Positions 8,165-16,534 of a stretch of 34,242 nt of DNA are shown here, in pieces (the first letter of the stretch is position 1; each line of letters opens with the position of its first letter). A model generated the notes under the pieces. It had not been told where the DNA came from and made no database searches. It was given only the letters and a program-made list of their open reading frames with translations. The DNA lies in the IMG/VR virus record IMGVR_UViG_3300036651_000511, positions 1 through 34,242 of that record. The stretch is one strand, 5' to 3'. Made by a program: the position numbers and the translations under genes. The stretch comes from a virus.

Positions 8165-8595
8165 ACCGGCCGCCACGGGAGCGAGTCGTCGAACGCTTCG
8201 CTCGTCACGTCGTGCACGACCGTCGCGGCGGCCATGCCTGGCACGTTGAGCTCGCGAGGCCCGCGCCACGAGAGGCGCTTGACGGCCTTGCGCGCGAGCG
8301 GTGCGAGGGTGTGCGCGTCGGCGCGGAACGTCGCGCTCTCGCCGTCCTGGCTCGCGTTCGCGACGTCGTTGCGCTCGAAGAGGTCGGGCTGCGCGGCGAG
8401 CCACGCCGCTTGGTAGCACGTCGCGAGCTTCAAGAAGTAGCGGTCGCGGTCAGAGACATCGACGCGCTCGACCGCCTCGATGAGGCCGATGTGCACCTCG
8501 AGGGCGGCGACGGCTTGCGCCCGCTGCGCCTCGGTGACGGTCTTGCCCGTGAGCGTCACGACGTCGGCTGCGGTTGCCCATGCCTCGGCGGTCAT
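8161..8595 (-). CDS. Head-to-tail adaptor protein
   Basis: A 144-residue protein with start MTAEAWATAADVVTLTGKTV. The N-terminal half is all-helical, with VTEAQRAQAVAALEVHIGLI and DRDRYFLKLATCYQAAWLAA. The C-terminal half includes LAPLARKAVKRLSWRG. This is the expected pattern for gp15/gp6-type adaptors that bind the portal and begin the neck. Its place between capsid and stopper fits. Its stop overlaps the GTG of the stopper gene. Confidence 0.78.
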   Translation of the reverse strand: MTAEAWATAADVVTLTGKTVTEAQRAQAVAALEVHIGLIEAVERVDVSDRDRYFLKLATCYQAAWLAAQPDLFERNDVANASQDGESATFRADAHTLAPLARKAVKRLSWRGPRELNVPGMAAATVVHDVTSEAFDDSLPWRPV

Positions 8596-8623
8596 GTCGT
8601 TCCCTTCGTTGCGGAGTGTGGAA

Positions 8624-8657
8624 GGGGCGCGGCACCCCCCGAAGAATGCCGCGCCCC
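8624..8657 (-). terminator. GC hairpin between post-capsid gene and adaptor
   Basis: GGGGCGCGGCA (8624-8634) pairs perfectly with 8647-8657 around a 12-base loop. It lies 14 bases past the stop of the 180-residue protein and before the adaptor ribosome binding site. It lacks a clear U tract. Confidence 0.5.
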
Positions 8658-8671
8658 GACGTTCGACCGGT

Positions 8672-9214
8672 CTATGACTCGGCCGGCTCGGCACCCTCGT
8701 CGAGGTTGTCGTCGTGCTGCTCGACATCCTCGGCGGGAAGGTAGTTCGTCGCGCCCTCGGCGTCACCGTCGTCAGCGACGACGCGGGGTGACTGCGCGCC
8801 ATCTGCGGCGTTGTGCGCGGGGATGACCTCGACGGCGTACGTCAGCACCCACGAGACGCCGTCTGGGTGCTTCTTGGCACGACCGACGACGCGAACATCT
8901 CCGGTCGGCCAGAGCCCCGAGTCGATCGCGTACTGACGAGTCGCGGCCTTGTTCGGCTCGTGGTCGTACCCGGCCGCCTCGGTGTACGGGTTGGTATCGG
9001 GGGACGCCGGATTCGGCCCGAGCACGAACACCTTGCGGTGCTCGGTGGAAGGCTCCTCCATGTCGGCCGATCGCGCGGCGACCTCGACGTCGGTCGACAC
9101 CTCGGGGTCGCTCACGGCATGGTCAGGGTCGACGCTCTCGGTCGTCTGCGCGTGCTCTTCGGGGGTGACGAGCTCGGCGGAGTCGTCGCCCTGGGTGGTC
9201 TTCTCTTCTGCCAT
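8672..9214 (-). CDS. Acidic post-capsid protein, unknown function
   Basis: A 180-residue protein starting MAEEKTTQGDDSAELVTPEE at 9214, with GAAGGG upstream. The first 65 residues are acidic and low-complexity. A compact middle part follows (RKVFVLGPNPASP, then a helix with NKAATRQYAIDSGLWPTGDV and a strand VSWVLTYAVEVIPA), then an acidic tail rich in Asp/Glu. It directly follows the major capsid gene, so a head decoration or capsid-associated role is possible. The position supports this but I recognise no fold. Confidence 0.7.
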   Translation of the reverse strand: MAEEKTTQGDDSAELVTPEEHAQTTESVDPDHAVSDPEVSTDVEVAARSADMEEPSTEHRKVFVLGPNPASPDTNPYTEAAGYDHEPNKAATRQYAIDSGLWPTGDVRVVGRAKKHPDGVSWVLTYAVEVIPAHNAADGAQSPRVVADDGDAEGATNYLPAEDVEQHDDNLDEGAEPAES

Positions 9215-9250
9215 GATCGGCCCTTCGTTCGGCGCGGCGGGTGAGGGGAG

Positions 9251-9282
9251 GCGGGGCGGCGGTGTGACGGCCGCCGCCCCGC
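9251..9282 (-). terminator. GC hairpin after the major capsid gene
   Basis: A perfect 12-bp stem (GCGGGGCGGCGG at 9251-9262 with 9271-9282) and eight-base loop, starting eight bases after the capsid stop codon. No clear U tract follows in the leftward direction. It may be a partial terminator or an RNA-stabilising structure. Confidence 0.55.
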
Positions 9283-9289
9283 TCACGGG

Positions 9290-10240
9290 TTACGCCGTGA
9301 CGACTTCGAGCGCCGCGAATGCCTTGATGTTCGCGGCGACGAAGGCGCGACGGGCGCGAACCTTGAGGATCGTCTCGTCGGTCAGCGCCGAGAGCCCGTC
9401 GCGGCCGTCGATGACGACCGACTCGATGCCCGAGCGCTTGCCGAGGAGGGCGAAGTCGAGATTGCCGAAGAAGATGAGCGGGTTGCCCGCCGTCCCCTTC
9501 ACGCCGGCGCCGACGAGCGTCGCGGCCTGGGTGCCGGATGCCGTGGCGGAGACCACGGCGCCCTGCGACCAGAGCAGCGGGTACCCGAACAGTGTGTCGG
9601 GGTCACCCTCGCGCGGCGAGGCGGTGAAGATCGGCGCGCCGGTCGTATCCTTGATCTTGCGGAGTGCGCCCTTGACGACGGGGTGCGCGATGAACGCATT
9701 GGACGGCGCGCCGTAGCCCGAGCCCTCGACCTTGCTCGCGAGGTCGCTGAGCGAGTCGTAGGTGATCGTGGCGATGACGCTCGCGTAGTTCGCGTTCGCG
9801 GTGTAGCCGACCGCGGCGTCGGCCTGGGTGATCGCGCGGTAGACCGACGTGAACGGAACCGTTCCGCCGTTCGCCGCGGCCGAGGTGCCGAGCGTCGCGT
9901 TATCGAGGAAGACGCCGAAGCTGGAGGCCCAGCTCTGCTTCTTCGCCTCGATGATGTTGGCGATCTCGTCGTCGATGTCCTCTTCCGCGATGCGGAGGGC
10001 GGAACCGAACTTGATCGCGGTCAGGAGCACCTCGTCGTTGCTCGCGACGTCCTCGCCGTAGGCTGCGCCCTTGGCGACGACGGCGACCGACATGTCAGCC
10101 ATGCGCGGTTCGGTCTTGGTCGCGCCGCTCATCGGGATCGCGCGGAAGCGCGATTCGGCGACGGAGTAGTACTCGAGGCGCTTGATGACTTCGGAGCCCT
10201 GCTCGTCGCGGAGCCAAGCTTCCATTGTGTTTCGAGCCAC
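9290..10240 (-). CDS. Major capsid protein (HK97 fold)
   Basis: A 316-residue protein starting with GTG at 10240 (MARNTMEAWLRDEQGSEVIK), chosen because GAGAAGGGG lies at proper spacing. An in-frame upstream start would add a sequence unlike a capsid. The N-arm and early region (RFRAIPMSGATKTEPRMADM) are followed by the spine helix DDEIANIIEAKKQSWASSFG and a peripheral domain with SNAFIAHPVVKGALRKIKD. The strand series ending FFGNLDFALLGKRSGIESVV and the C-terminal KVRARRAFVAANIKAFAALE motif are typical of HK97-fold capsids. It follows the scaffold gene. Flanking hairpins on both sides mark it as a separately controlled, highly expressed gene. Confidence 0.93.
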   Translation of the reverse strand: MARNTMEAWLRDEQGSEVIKRLEYYSVAESRFRAIPMSGATKTEPRMADMSVAVVAKGAAYGEDVASNDEVLLTAIKFGSALRIAEEDIDDEIANIIEAKKQSWASSFGVFLDNATLGTSAAANGGTVPFTSVYRAITQADAAVGYTANANYASVIATITYDSLSDLASKVEGSGYGAPSNAFIAHPVVKGALRKIKDTTGAPIFTASPREGDPDTLFGYPLLWSQGAVVSATASGTQAATLVGAGVKGTAGNPLIFFGNLDFALLGKRSGIESVVIDGRDGLSALTDETILKVRARRAFVAANIKAFAALEVVTA

Positions 10241-10343
10241 GGGGGCCCCCTTCTCGAAAGAGTCGACCACGGCATGCACAATGCGGATACCGGGGCTCAT
10301 TCCGAGCTATAGGCGAGAAGCCTCTATGCGGGATCGTAGCATG

Positions 10344-10382
10344 ACGGGACCCGCCGAGGTCGGTGCACTCGGCGGGTCCCGT
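10344..10382 (-). terminator. Strong 15-bp hairpin between scaffold and major capsid genes
   Basis: ACGGGACCCGCCGAG (10344-10358) pairs perfectly with 10368-10382, leaving a nine-base loop. It lies 10 bases past the scaffold stop. About 100 bases remain before the capsid start, with room for a promoter (a TACGAT-like -10 is visible near 10334-10339 on the minus strand, weakly supported). It could reset transcription ahead of the capsid gene. Confidence 0.65.
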
Positions 10383-10392
10383 GTCGCGGGGC

Positions 10393-11100
10393 TCAGTGAC
10401 CGCGGCGCAGGAGCGACTCGGCCTGGCGCTGTGAGGCGGTCTTCTCGGCAGGCTTGCGGCCAGCGCCGCCGTCCCGGTCGTTGTCGCCAGCGACGGAGGT
10501 GCGGCGGCGGCGGGGCTTGTCGAAGAGGGCGGGCACGTCGGCGCGGAGGTCTTCGATCGCGTCGTCGAGTCCATCGACGTTGCCGTCGTCGTCGAGGTCG
10601 AGGTCGTCGAGGTCGACCATGCCCGAGAGGCGCTTGAGCGCGCCCTCATCGCGAACGCCGGCCTTCGCGAGAGCGGTGCGGAGTTCGGCGCGCTTGACGC
10701 GGTCGTTGCCGACCTTCTCGCCCTCGGCCTTCGCCTGGGCGCGGATGCTCTCGACGTCGAGGTCCTCGTCGACCTCGTCGCCCTTGGACTTCTTGCCGGC
10801 GGGCGGGCGGTTGGCGAGCTCGGCCTCGAGTTCGCGGCGGCGGCGGAGGTTCCGCTTGCTGGATCCGTTCGCCTTGCCGAGCGACGCGCGCACGGCCTTC
10901 AGCTCGGCGCGAAGGTCGCCCTCGCTCTTGTCGGCGTCCTCGTCCTCTTCGTCGTCCTCTTCGTCGAGGTCGTCTTCGTCGTCTTCGTCGAGGTCGTCGT
11001 CGGTGGCGCGGTCATTGTCGTCGGCGCGCTTGGCGAAGAGGGCGAAGCCGGGCCGGGCCCAGTAGGGGCGGTCGATCTTGTGGCGGTTGTCGAGCGTCAT
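10393..11100 (-). CDS. Scaffolding protein
   Basis: A 235-residue protein starting MTLDNRHKIDRPYWARPGFA at 11100, with AAAGG upstream. It is highly charged: a long Asp/Glu run at about 33-65, then a coiled-coil region (LRAELKAVRASLGKANGSSK, RRRRELEAEL), a helix AQAKAEGEKVGNDRVKRAEL and a basic C-terminus ending RQAESLLRRGH. Acidic N-terminus, helical middle and basic C-terminus next to the capsid gene are standard for scaffolds, which guide procapsid assembly and are later lost. No protease domain is present, so maturation cleavage may be absent or use another protein. Confidence 0.85.
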   Translation of the reverse strand: MTLDNRHKIDRPYWARPGFALFAKRADDNDRATDDDLDEDDEDDLDEEDDEEDEDADKSEGDLRAELKAVRASLGKANGSSKRNLRRRRELEAELANRPPAGKKSKGDEVDEDLDVESIRAQAKAEGEKVGNDRVKRAELRTALAKAGVRDEGALKRLSGMVDLDDLDLDDDGNVDGLDDAIEDLRADVPALFDKPRRRRTSVAGDNDRDGGAGRKPAEKTASQRQAESLLRRGH

Positions 11101-11134
11101 GCGGGGTACCTTTCGGGGGTGGGTGGAATCGCGA

Positions 11135-11923
11135 TCAGGATGCAAGCGTGACCTGTGGCACGACCGGAAGCTGGTACTTCATCTCGGCGGCCATATTCTC
11201 GAGAGTCTTGTCACCGGCCGCGTCGGCGCCGGCGACGATGACGAGCCCGCCCTTCGTGGCGAACGCAGCTTCGTTGCCCGAACAAAGGCGCATACGGGGC
11301 GCGCCGTTCGCGTCGGTGAAGACGTTGTACACCCAGTTGTTGTTTGCGCTCTTCACGTACATGGTGTCTTCTTTCTGTCGGCGCAAGAGCGCATAGTCGA
11401 TGGCGGGGACCTCAATGTCGCCGAGCCGCGCGAGCGCGGCGACGTGGTCGAGGTTCATGCTCGGGCCGGGGCATGCGGTCGCATACGATCCTGGCGTCTC
11501 GTTGTGGCCGATGATACCGCCCGGCGCGCGGACGAAGGCGACGCCGCCCGAGAGGATGCCGGCGGCGGCCATTTCGCGCGCGAGCTTCGCGAGTCGCTTG
11601 CGCTGCACCTCGGAGATGTCCCAGCCGGGACCGCCCGACTGATTCACCACCTCGACGGTGATGCACCAACGGTCGGCGCTCGACGATGAGGTATAGGCGC
11701 GCATGTGGCCGGGCACGACCTCGACGAGGGTGGCATCCATCAGGAGAAGGCCGTTCGCGGAGACGGTGCGCCCGCCCGGGAGCATGAGGTCGTATGAGCC
11801 CTCATCACTCGGGAATGCGGTGTGATGCGCCTGGAGCGTCGTGACCGGCGTCCCGCGGTCGGCGTATTCGCTCGGCCCGGTGTGGCGGGTGGCGTCGAAG
11901 AGCCCGAGGTATCCGACGCCCAT
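11135..11923 (-). CDS. Endolysin: N-acetylmuramoyl-L-alanine amidase (Amidase_2-like)
   Basis: A 262-residue protein with ATG at 11923 overlapping the preceding stop (TAATG). Zinc-ligand pattern of amidase_2 enzymes is visible: His33/His34 in LQAHHTAFPSD, His140 in GGIIGHNETPGSYATACPGP and Cys151. The strand WCITVEVVNQ carries Glu91. It would cut the amide bond between N-acetylmuramic acid and the stem peptide at lysis. Residues after about 170 form a separate C-terminal segment (MYVKSANNNWVYNVFTDANG) that could bind the wall, but I recognise no named binding repeat. Its site inside the head gene block, far from the holin, is unusual. Confidence 0.88.
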   Translation of the reverse strand: MGVGYLGLFDATRHTGPSEYADRGTPVTTLQAHHTAFPSDEGSYDLMLPGGRTVSANGLLLMDATLVEVVPGHMRAYTSSSSADRWCITVEVVNQSGGPGWDISEVQRKRLAKLAREMAAAGILSGGVAFVRAPGGIIGHNETPGSYATACPGPSMNLDHVAALARLGDIEVPAIDYALLRRQKEDTMYVKSANNNWVYNVFTDANGAPRMRLCSGNEAAFATKGGLVIVAGADAAGDKTLENMAAEMKYQLPVVPQVTLAS

Positions 11924-12126
11924 TACTCGCTCACCGGCTTCGCCCAAGGGAGGTCTTCGGGGGCGACGTGCTTGAGCATCCGCGCCTTCGTCTCGTCGTA
12001 CTCCTCATCGGAGAGGCCTTCGCGCTCATCGCTCTCGCCAGGCTTGCCCGAGTAGAACCAATCGGCGGCAGGGCCGTCTGGTACTTTGCTCTCGTCGAAT
12101 CCCTTGCCGTGCGCCATACGCGGCAT
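11923..12126 (-). CDS. Small acidic protein, unknown function
   Basis: A 67-residue protein beginning MPRMAHGKGFDESKVPDGPA, rich in Asp/Glu and with a helical middle (LSDEEYDETKARMLKHVAPE). Its stop overlaps the endolysin start, so the two may be translationally coupled. A second frame of the same length (11931-12134) is Arg/Ser-rich and looks like a shadow. Function unknown. Confidence 0.6.
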   Translation of the reverse strand: MPRMAHGKGFDESKVPDGPAADWFYSGKPGESDEREGLSDEEYDETKARMLKHVAPEDLPWAKPVSE

Positions 12127-12133
12127 CGTACCA

Positions 12134-13003
12134 CTACGGCCTCGCGCGGGTCGGGAACTCGCCCGCGGCGATGGCGCGGCGCGCGTACGCGATCACGCTC
12201 TTCGGCGCATCGACGCCGCCCTCGACGAGCCGGCGCGCCGCGTCGATCCTGGTCGCCATCGACTCGGACTCGAGCGAGAAGCCTCGCAGGATCGAGCGCT
12301 CAGCCTCGCGGCGGAGGGCTGCGGCGTAGCTCGCATCGTTGAGCGGCTCGATCGTGCATCGGCAGTGCGGGTGCAGCGGCGGGTACTTCAGCGGCGCGCC
12401 GGCCCGAGGTGGGCCGAACGTGAGCCCGCCCGGGAACTCCTCGCCAGGCTTGGCGACGCGGCCCGAGTAGGCGAGGCACTGCACGCATGCCGTCGTCTCG
12501 GCGACCCAGACGGTCGGCTGGCCGACGCGGTCGGCGACGGTTGCGGTGCCCTCGTTGCCGGCGAGGGTGATCGCGTCGGACACCGAGCGGCGCACGCGGG
12601 TCGCATGGGCGAAGATCGGGGCGAGGATCGTCGCGGCATCCGCGCCGGTCTTCGCGAGCTTCTTGGCCTTGCTCATCGCTGAGCGGCCCCCGCGGTCGAG
12701 CCCCTTGGTGATCTTCTGGGCGGCCTTCGAGGGCCGGCCCTTGCGGCTCACATCGTCGATGCCGTCTTGCTGCTCGACGATCGATGCGGCATCCGCCGCG
12801 CCGGCCGCGAAGGCGTCGAAGGTCGCGGCGAGCGCCTGCGCCTCGACCTCGGGGGATGAGAGCGAGAGCACGAGCTGCGCGATGTCTGGCTCGCCCATCG
12901 CGAGCAGCTTGCGGAGCTGATCGACGGTCGCGAGCCACTTCCCGAGGCCGCCCATCGCGACCACCCGACGCTCGAGGCGCGCGAGGTCGAGCTCGGCGCT
13001 CAT
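12134..13003 (-). CDS. MuF-like head morphogenesis (minor capsid) protein
   Basis: A 289-residue protein whose ATG overlaps the portal stop. The first 130 residues are helical. The C-terminal MuF-type domain is clear: VGQPTVWVAETTACVQCLAY with Cys173 and Cys176, then GEEFPGGLTFGPP, then PPLHPHCRCTIEPL with His211, His213, Cys214 and Cys216. These Cys/His sets probably bind zinc. MuF proteins are injected or head-associated minor proteins encoded after the portal. I see no added toxin domain after the MuF domain; the last 70 residues are a short helical tail. Confidence 0.88.
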   Translation of the reverse strand: MSAELDLARLERRVVAMGGLGKWLATVDQLRKLLAMGEPDIAQLVLSLSSPEVEAQALAATFDAFAAGAADAASIVEQQDGIDDVSRKGRPSKAAQKITKGLDRGGRSAMSKAKKLAKTGADAATILAPIFAHATRVRRSVSDAITLAGNEGTATVADRVGQPTVWVAETTACVQCLAYSGRVAKPGEEFPGGLTFGPPRAGAPLKYPPLHPHCRCTIEPLNDASYAAALRREAERSILRGFSLESESMATRIDAARRLVEGGVDAPKSVIAYARRAIAAGEFPTRARP

Positions 13004-14580
13004 TCGACGAGGTCGTCGTCAGCCGGCGGAAGCGGGCCGATGTCGCCGCGAGCGCCCTTGAGAATCTCGGGGAGCATCGCGACGAGGTCGTCGTCGGTGA
13101 GCACGCCGAGCGTCTTGGCGTTGCCGAGTTGCGCGAGCGCCGTCGCGAGGATGCCGAGCACCTCGGGCGTGATCGCGGGCCTGCCCTCGGGGTACCACTT
13201 CGCGACCTGCTCTTCGGTGTAGCCCGCCTCGAGCAGCGCCTGGGCGACCGGCACGCCGGTCTTGATCTTCAGCGAGACGAGCTCGAGCCCATCCTTATCC
13301 GTGCTCGTCTCGCTCGGGTTGAACGTTGCAGCAACGGTGCCCGCCGAGCCGAGCAGCGCGAGCACGGTGTCGCCGATCGCCTCGAAGAAGGCGCCGGCCT
13401 CACGCTTGACCTTCGCGGCCTTCTTGTTCGCCCGGCCCTCGGCGCGCCGGCGGGACTCGCCCGAGGGCTGCTCGCCGGTGAGGTCGAACTCGAAGAGCGG
13501 GATGCCGGTCGCGACGGCCATGACCCGGACATACCAGTCGAGGTTTTTGAGGAAGTCATCGGAGCCAGTTGCGGTGAATTGGCCGACCGCCTTGACGCCG
13601 CGGAGGATCGTGATCGCGCCAGGCGTCGAGCGCACGCGGCTCTTGCCGGTCGTCGCGGTCGTAATCCCGTCCGTGTTCGAGGGGTCGGTCGTCGGTCCGT
13701 TGTCGCCGAAGTCGTCGTCGATGTCGTCGTCGATCTCGGCGGCCGGGTCCGTGAGCGCCCAGCGCGAGGCGAAGCCCTGGGCATCGACGTTCGTGAGGTT
13801 CGTCGCGCTGATCTTCGTGACGGCATCCTGTGGGCCCCATGCCTTGCGGTGCAGCGGCACGCCGTAGGGCTTGCCGCCGATCGCGAGGTGCTTTACGAGG
13901 ATCTTGCCGCCCGGGTGCAGGATGATCGCGGCGTCGGCGTCCTCGCCCGGCTCGACGTCGTAGTCGAAGTCGGTCGGCTTCGGATCCTTCACGCCGAGCG
14001 AGGAGGCGAGACGCACGGTGACGTCGTTGTAGAAGAGCAGCGCCTTCGTCTGCGCGAGCGCGCCCGACCCGACCGTCCACACCTTCACCCCGTATCGGGC
14101 TTCGCGTCCGTACTTCGCGTCGTAGACGACGATCGTCGAGAGTGGCGACGAGCCGGTGACGCGGAGCCCCTCGGCGGTGATCTTGGCAGCGTCGTCGTCC
14201 TCTTCTTCGGTCGGGTCGATGATCGCGTAGTAGTCGCCGAAATAGCACGCCTTGCGCACGTAGTCATCGGACTCGGACTCGAGGTCGTTCCCATCGACGA
14301 CGACCGAGAGCGCCTCGGCGCCGGCGCCGTCCGTGACGACCGACGCGAGCTCGACCTTATCGGCGATCACGTCGACCGGGATATGCGCCAGGCTGATCGG
14401 CGCGAAGGCCGCCGACTGGGAGAGGAGCGCCTCGAGGGCGACCGTCGCGAACACCTCGGATCGGGTGCCCTCATAGTACGCCTTCCCGAGCCGGTAGCCC
14501 GGCGCCTTCTCGGTCATGAGCGCGAGCGCGGCGCCGAGGTGCCGGCGCAGGTCGTCGATGTCGTCGGGAGCGTCAGCCAT
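13000..14580 (-). CDS. Portal protein
   Basis: A 526-residue protein starting MADAPDDIDDLRRHLGAALA. Typical portal features are seen: an N-terminal helical clip region (KAYYEGTRSEVFATVALEAL), IPVDVIADKVELASVV, the FGDYYAIIDP strand, then the long central helix with DFLKNLDWYVRVMAVATGIP and LFEFDLTGEQPSGESRRRAE. A C-terminal wing (LKIKTGVPVAQALLEAGYTE) and an acidic tail end the protein. The dodecameric portal forms the DNA gate at the capsid vertex and binds TerL during packaging. It lies 10 bases past the large terminase stop. Confidence 0.93.
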   Translation of the reverse strand: MADAPDDIDDLRRHLGAALALMTEKAPGYRLGKAYYEGTRSEVFATVALEALLSQSAAFAPISLAHIPVDVIADKVELASVVTDGAGAEALSVVVDGNDLESESDDYVRKACYFGDYYAIIDPTEEEDDDAAKITAEGLRVTGSSPLSTIVVYDAKYGREARYGVKVWTVGSGALAQTKALLFYNDVTVRLASSLGVKDPKPTDFDYDVEPGEDADAAIILHPGGKILVKHLAIGGKPYGVPLHRKAWGPQDAVTKISATNLTNVDAQGFASRWALTDPAAEIDDDIDDDFGDNGPTTDPSNTDGITTATTGKSRVRSTPGAITILRGVKAVGQFTATGSDDFLKNLDWYVRVMAVATGIPLFEFDLTGEQPSGESRRRAEGRANKKAAKVKREAGAFFEAIGDTVLALLGSAGTVAATFNPSETSTDKDGLELVSLKIKTGVPVAQALLEAGYTEEQVAKWYPEGRPAITPEVLGILATALAQLGNAKTLGVLTDDDLVAMLPEILKGARGDIGPLPPADDDLVE

Positions 14581-14589
14581 AGCCGCATC

Positions 14590-16209
14590 CTACACGTAGG
14601 CCGCGGACGATCCGCCGACGTCGGCGCGCGCCTTGCGGGGGGCGAGGAAGTAGCGCACGCCGGCGCCGACCGCATCGACGAGGTCGTCGTGCGGGGCGTT
14701 CGGGAAGGCGACCATCTGGCCCTCGGCGTCGCGCAGTGCGGCGCCCTCGAGGTGGCCGACGCGACCTCGCTGGTAGTGGTCGAGCGCCTCGGCCGCGCGC
14801 ACCTCTTTCGAGGCGGTGCCCGCGGGGTGCGCGCGCACCTTGACCGGCATGCCCCAGAGCACCTGTTCCCAGAGGTCGCCGCCCTGATTCGACTCGATGC
14901 GCACGAGTCCGGCGTTCCACCGTTGCACGGTGTCGAGCACGTCGAGGCGGATCGCCGCGCCGGTCTTCTTGACTTGGCGCGCCTCGAGCACGATGCATCG
15001 ACCACGCCCGGCCGTGCCCTTCGGCGGGGGCTGCCAGCCGATCACCGCGATCGCGGTGTAGTCGCTCGACTTCTTCGTCGTCACGGCCGGGTCAACCTCG
15101 ACGAGGATGCGCGTAACCGGGATCGGGGCGGCGCCGCGGATGCTCCCGAGGCCCATCGTCTTGCCGACCTCGCGCGCCTTCGTGATGTCGTCGAGGGTCC
15201 AATAGTCGCCGTCTGCGCCGAGCGGGTCGTTCGCGTAATTCTTCAGGTAGCCGCGGGTGCCCTCGATGGACTCGAGGAAGTCGAGCGGCCACTTACTCGG
15301 CCAGATGGACGCGCGCGTACCGTCGGCCTTCGTGATGATCGGGAGCGTGTGCCGGCCGCCGATGTGATCCTCGCCGACCCACGCGTTACCCGAGGCGTCG
15401 TCGGCCTCGTCGCGCTCGCCGCGGAGGTAGCGCACGACTTGGTGAACGATCGAGCCTTGCATCGTGACCGTGCCGACGAGCACGACGTGCGCATAGACGT
15501 TCAGTGGGAGGATCGCCTCGCGCAGGGTGTTCAATCGCTTCTTCGCGAGCGCCGCCGAGTAGCGCGCCTCGTGCGGCTCGATGTCGTCGAGGATGATGAG
15601 GTCCGGGCGACGATCGCCGACCTTCATGCCGAGGTTCGACGAGTCCATGCCGGCCGCCGCGAAGACGAAGCCGGAACGCGCGTGGTAGAGGCTGACGCGG
15701 TCGGCCTCGACGGTGCCGCGGCCTCGGGTCTTCGGGTGGCAGAGGTCGGGGAAGTCTTCGCGGATCAGCGCGTTCGTATCGAGCTCGGCCTTGAAGCTCG
15801 CGAGGTGCGTTTGCGCCTGGGTGTCGGTGTCCGCGAACGCCGCGGCGAAGCCGACGTGCCCGTGCGCGGCGGCCCACATCGGGAGGATGAGAAACCACCA
15901 TGTACTCTTGCCCATCTCGCGGGGCGCGACCTCGGCGCGCCGGTCGCTCATGGGCTTCGCCGCGCGCCGGCGCCACGTCTTCGCACTCTTCGCCCATGCG
16001 ACGTGCACATCGGAGAGGGTGACGCGCCCCGTCGCGGGGTCGGCGAGATGCCGGGAGAGGTAGACCAGGGCGAAGAGCGCGGGGTCGTTGCGGGTGCGCA
16101 GGCGCCGGTGCTCGGCGAGCGCATCCTTCGAGGCGCCCATGCGCACGAGGTCGACCGCCTCGTCGAGAAAGGCGCCCCAGCGCGCGAGCGCCTTATCGCC
16201 CGGCGTCAT
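14590..16209 (-). CDS. terL: Terminase large subunit
   Basis: A 539-residue packaging ATPase/nuclease. The ATG at 16209 was chosen because sequence upstream of it in frame is a shadow of the preceding gene. Walker A APREMGKS is at about 95-102 and Walker B LIILDDIE at about 204-211, followed by a coupling motif near GTVTMQG. The RNase H-like nuclease follows: VEVDPAV (Asp373), SDYTAIAVIGW, RIESNQGG and HDDLVDAV near 507-512. It translocates DNA into the procapsid and cuts the concatemer. Length is normal for siphovirus TerL. It overlaps the preceding small gene by 17 bases. Confidence 0.95.
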   Translation of the reverse strand: MTPGDKALARWGAFLDEAVDLVRMGASKDALAEHRRLRTRNDPALFALVYLSRHLADPATGRVTLSDVHVAWAKSAKTWRRRAAKPMSDRRAEVAPREMGKSTWWFLILPMWAAAHGHVGFAAAFADTDTQAQTHLASFKAELDTNALIREDFPDLCHPKTRGRGTVEADRVSLYHARSGFVFAAAGMDSSNLGMKVGDRRPDLIILDDIEPHEARYSAALAKKRLNTLREAILPLNVYAHVVLVGTVTMQGSIVHQVVRYLRGERDEADDASGNAWVGEDHIGGRHTLPIITKADGTRASIWPSKWPLDFLESIEGTRGYLKNYANDPLGADGDYWTLDDITKAREVGKTMGLGSIRGAAPIPVTRILVEVDPAVTTKKSSDYTAIAVIGWQPPPKGTAGRGRCIVLEARQVKKTGAAIRLDVLDTVQRWNAGLVRIESNQGGDLWEQVLWGMPVKVRAHPAGTASKEVRAAEALDHYQRGRVGHLEGAALRDAEGQMVAFPNAPHDDLVDAVGAGVRYFLAPRKARADVGGSSAAYV

Positions 16210-16534
16210 CGCGCATCTCGAGCACGCAACCCCCGACGTGCCCCGCATCGAGCAAGCAACTCTCGACGGGGCAGACGCCGACCGGCGCGATCGGCACCTC
16301 GACGTCGAAGCGCTCGGCCGGGTCGTTCGCCTCGGGCCAGTCGATGAGGTTGACGCCCTCGCCCTCGACCGACCATTCGAGCACGGCGCGGTGCGGCTCG
16401 ACCTCGTTGCCGAGCACGTCGAGCACGAGGGGGTGCGGCTCGTCATGCCCGGCCGGCAAGTCGCACCGGATCAGGCCGACGGTCTTGCCGCCGACGGTGA
16501 GCTCGCCGACGTTGCGGCATGTCTCCTGGGTCAT
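16193..16534 (-). CDS. Small Cys/His protein, unknown function
   Basis: A 113-residue protein with ATG at 16534 overlapping the stop of the gene before it (ATGA). Two similar units, RCDLPAGHDEPH and SCLLDAGHVGGC, have the Cys-x4-GHxxxCys/His pattern common in small actinophage proteins and may bind metal. The middle (VLEWSVEGEGVNLIDWPEAN) is beta-prone. It sits between the two terminase genes. No function can be assigned. Confidence 0.65.
   Translation of the reverse strand: MTQETCRNVGELTVGGKTVGLIRCDLPAGHDEPHPLVLDVLGNEVEPHRAVLEWSVEGEGVNLIDWPEANDPAERFDVEVPIAPVGVCPVESCLLDAGHVGGCVLEMRDDAGR

Noticed and set aside
11931-12134. Alternative 67-residue frame overlapping the small gene before the endolysin
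   Set aside because: It is Arg/Ser-rich with antisense-like composition, while the other frame has acidic helical sequence and a coupled stop-start overlap with the endolysin.
13567-13581. Operator-like TTGGCCGACC within the portal gene
   Set aside because: It is in coding sequence without promoter boxes, and the flanks differ from the four intergenic copies. Similar partial matches near 7645 were dismissed for the same reason.
12784-16347. Very long open frame on the plus strand opposite TerL, portal and MuF
   Set aside because: It is antisense to genes with clear family motifs, is Arg/Asp/Val-rich with no recognisable fold, and results from few stops in GC-rich antisense frames.
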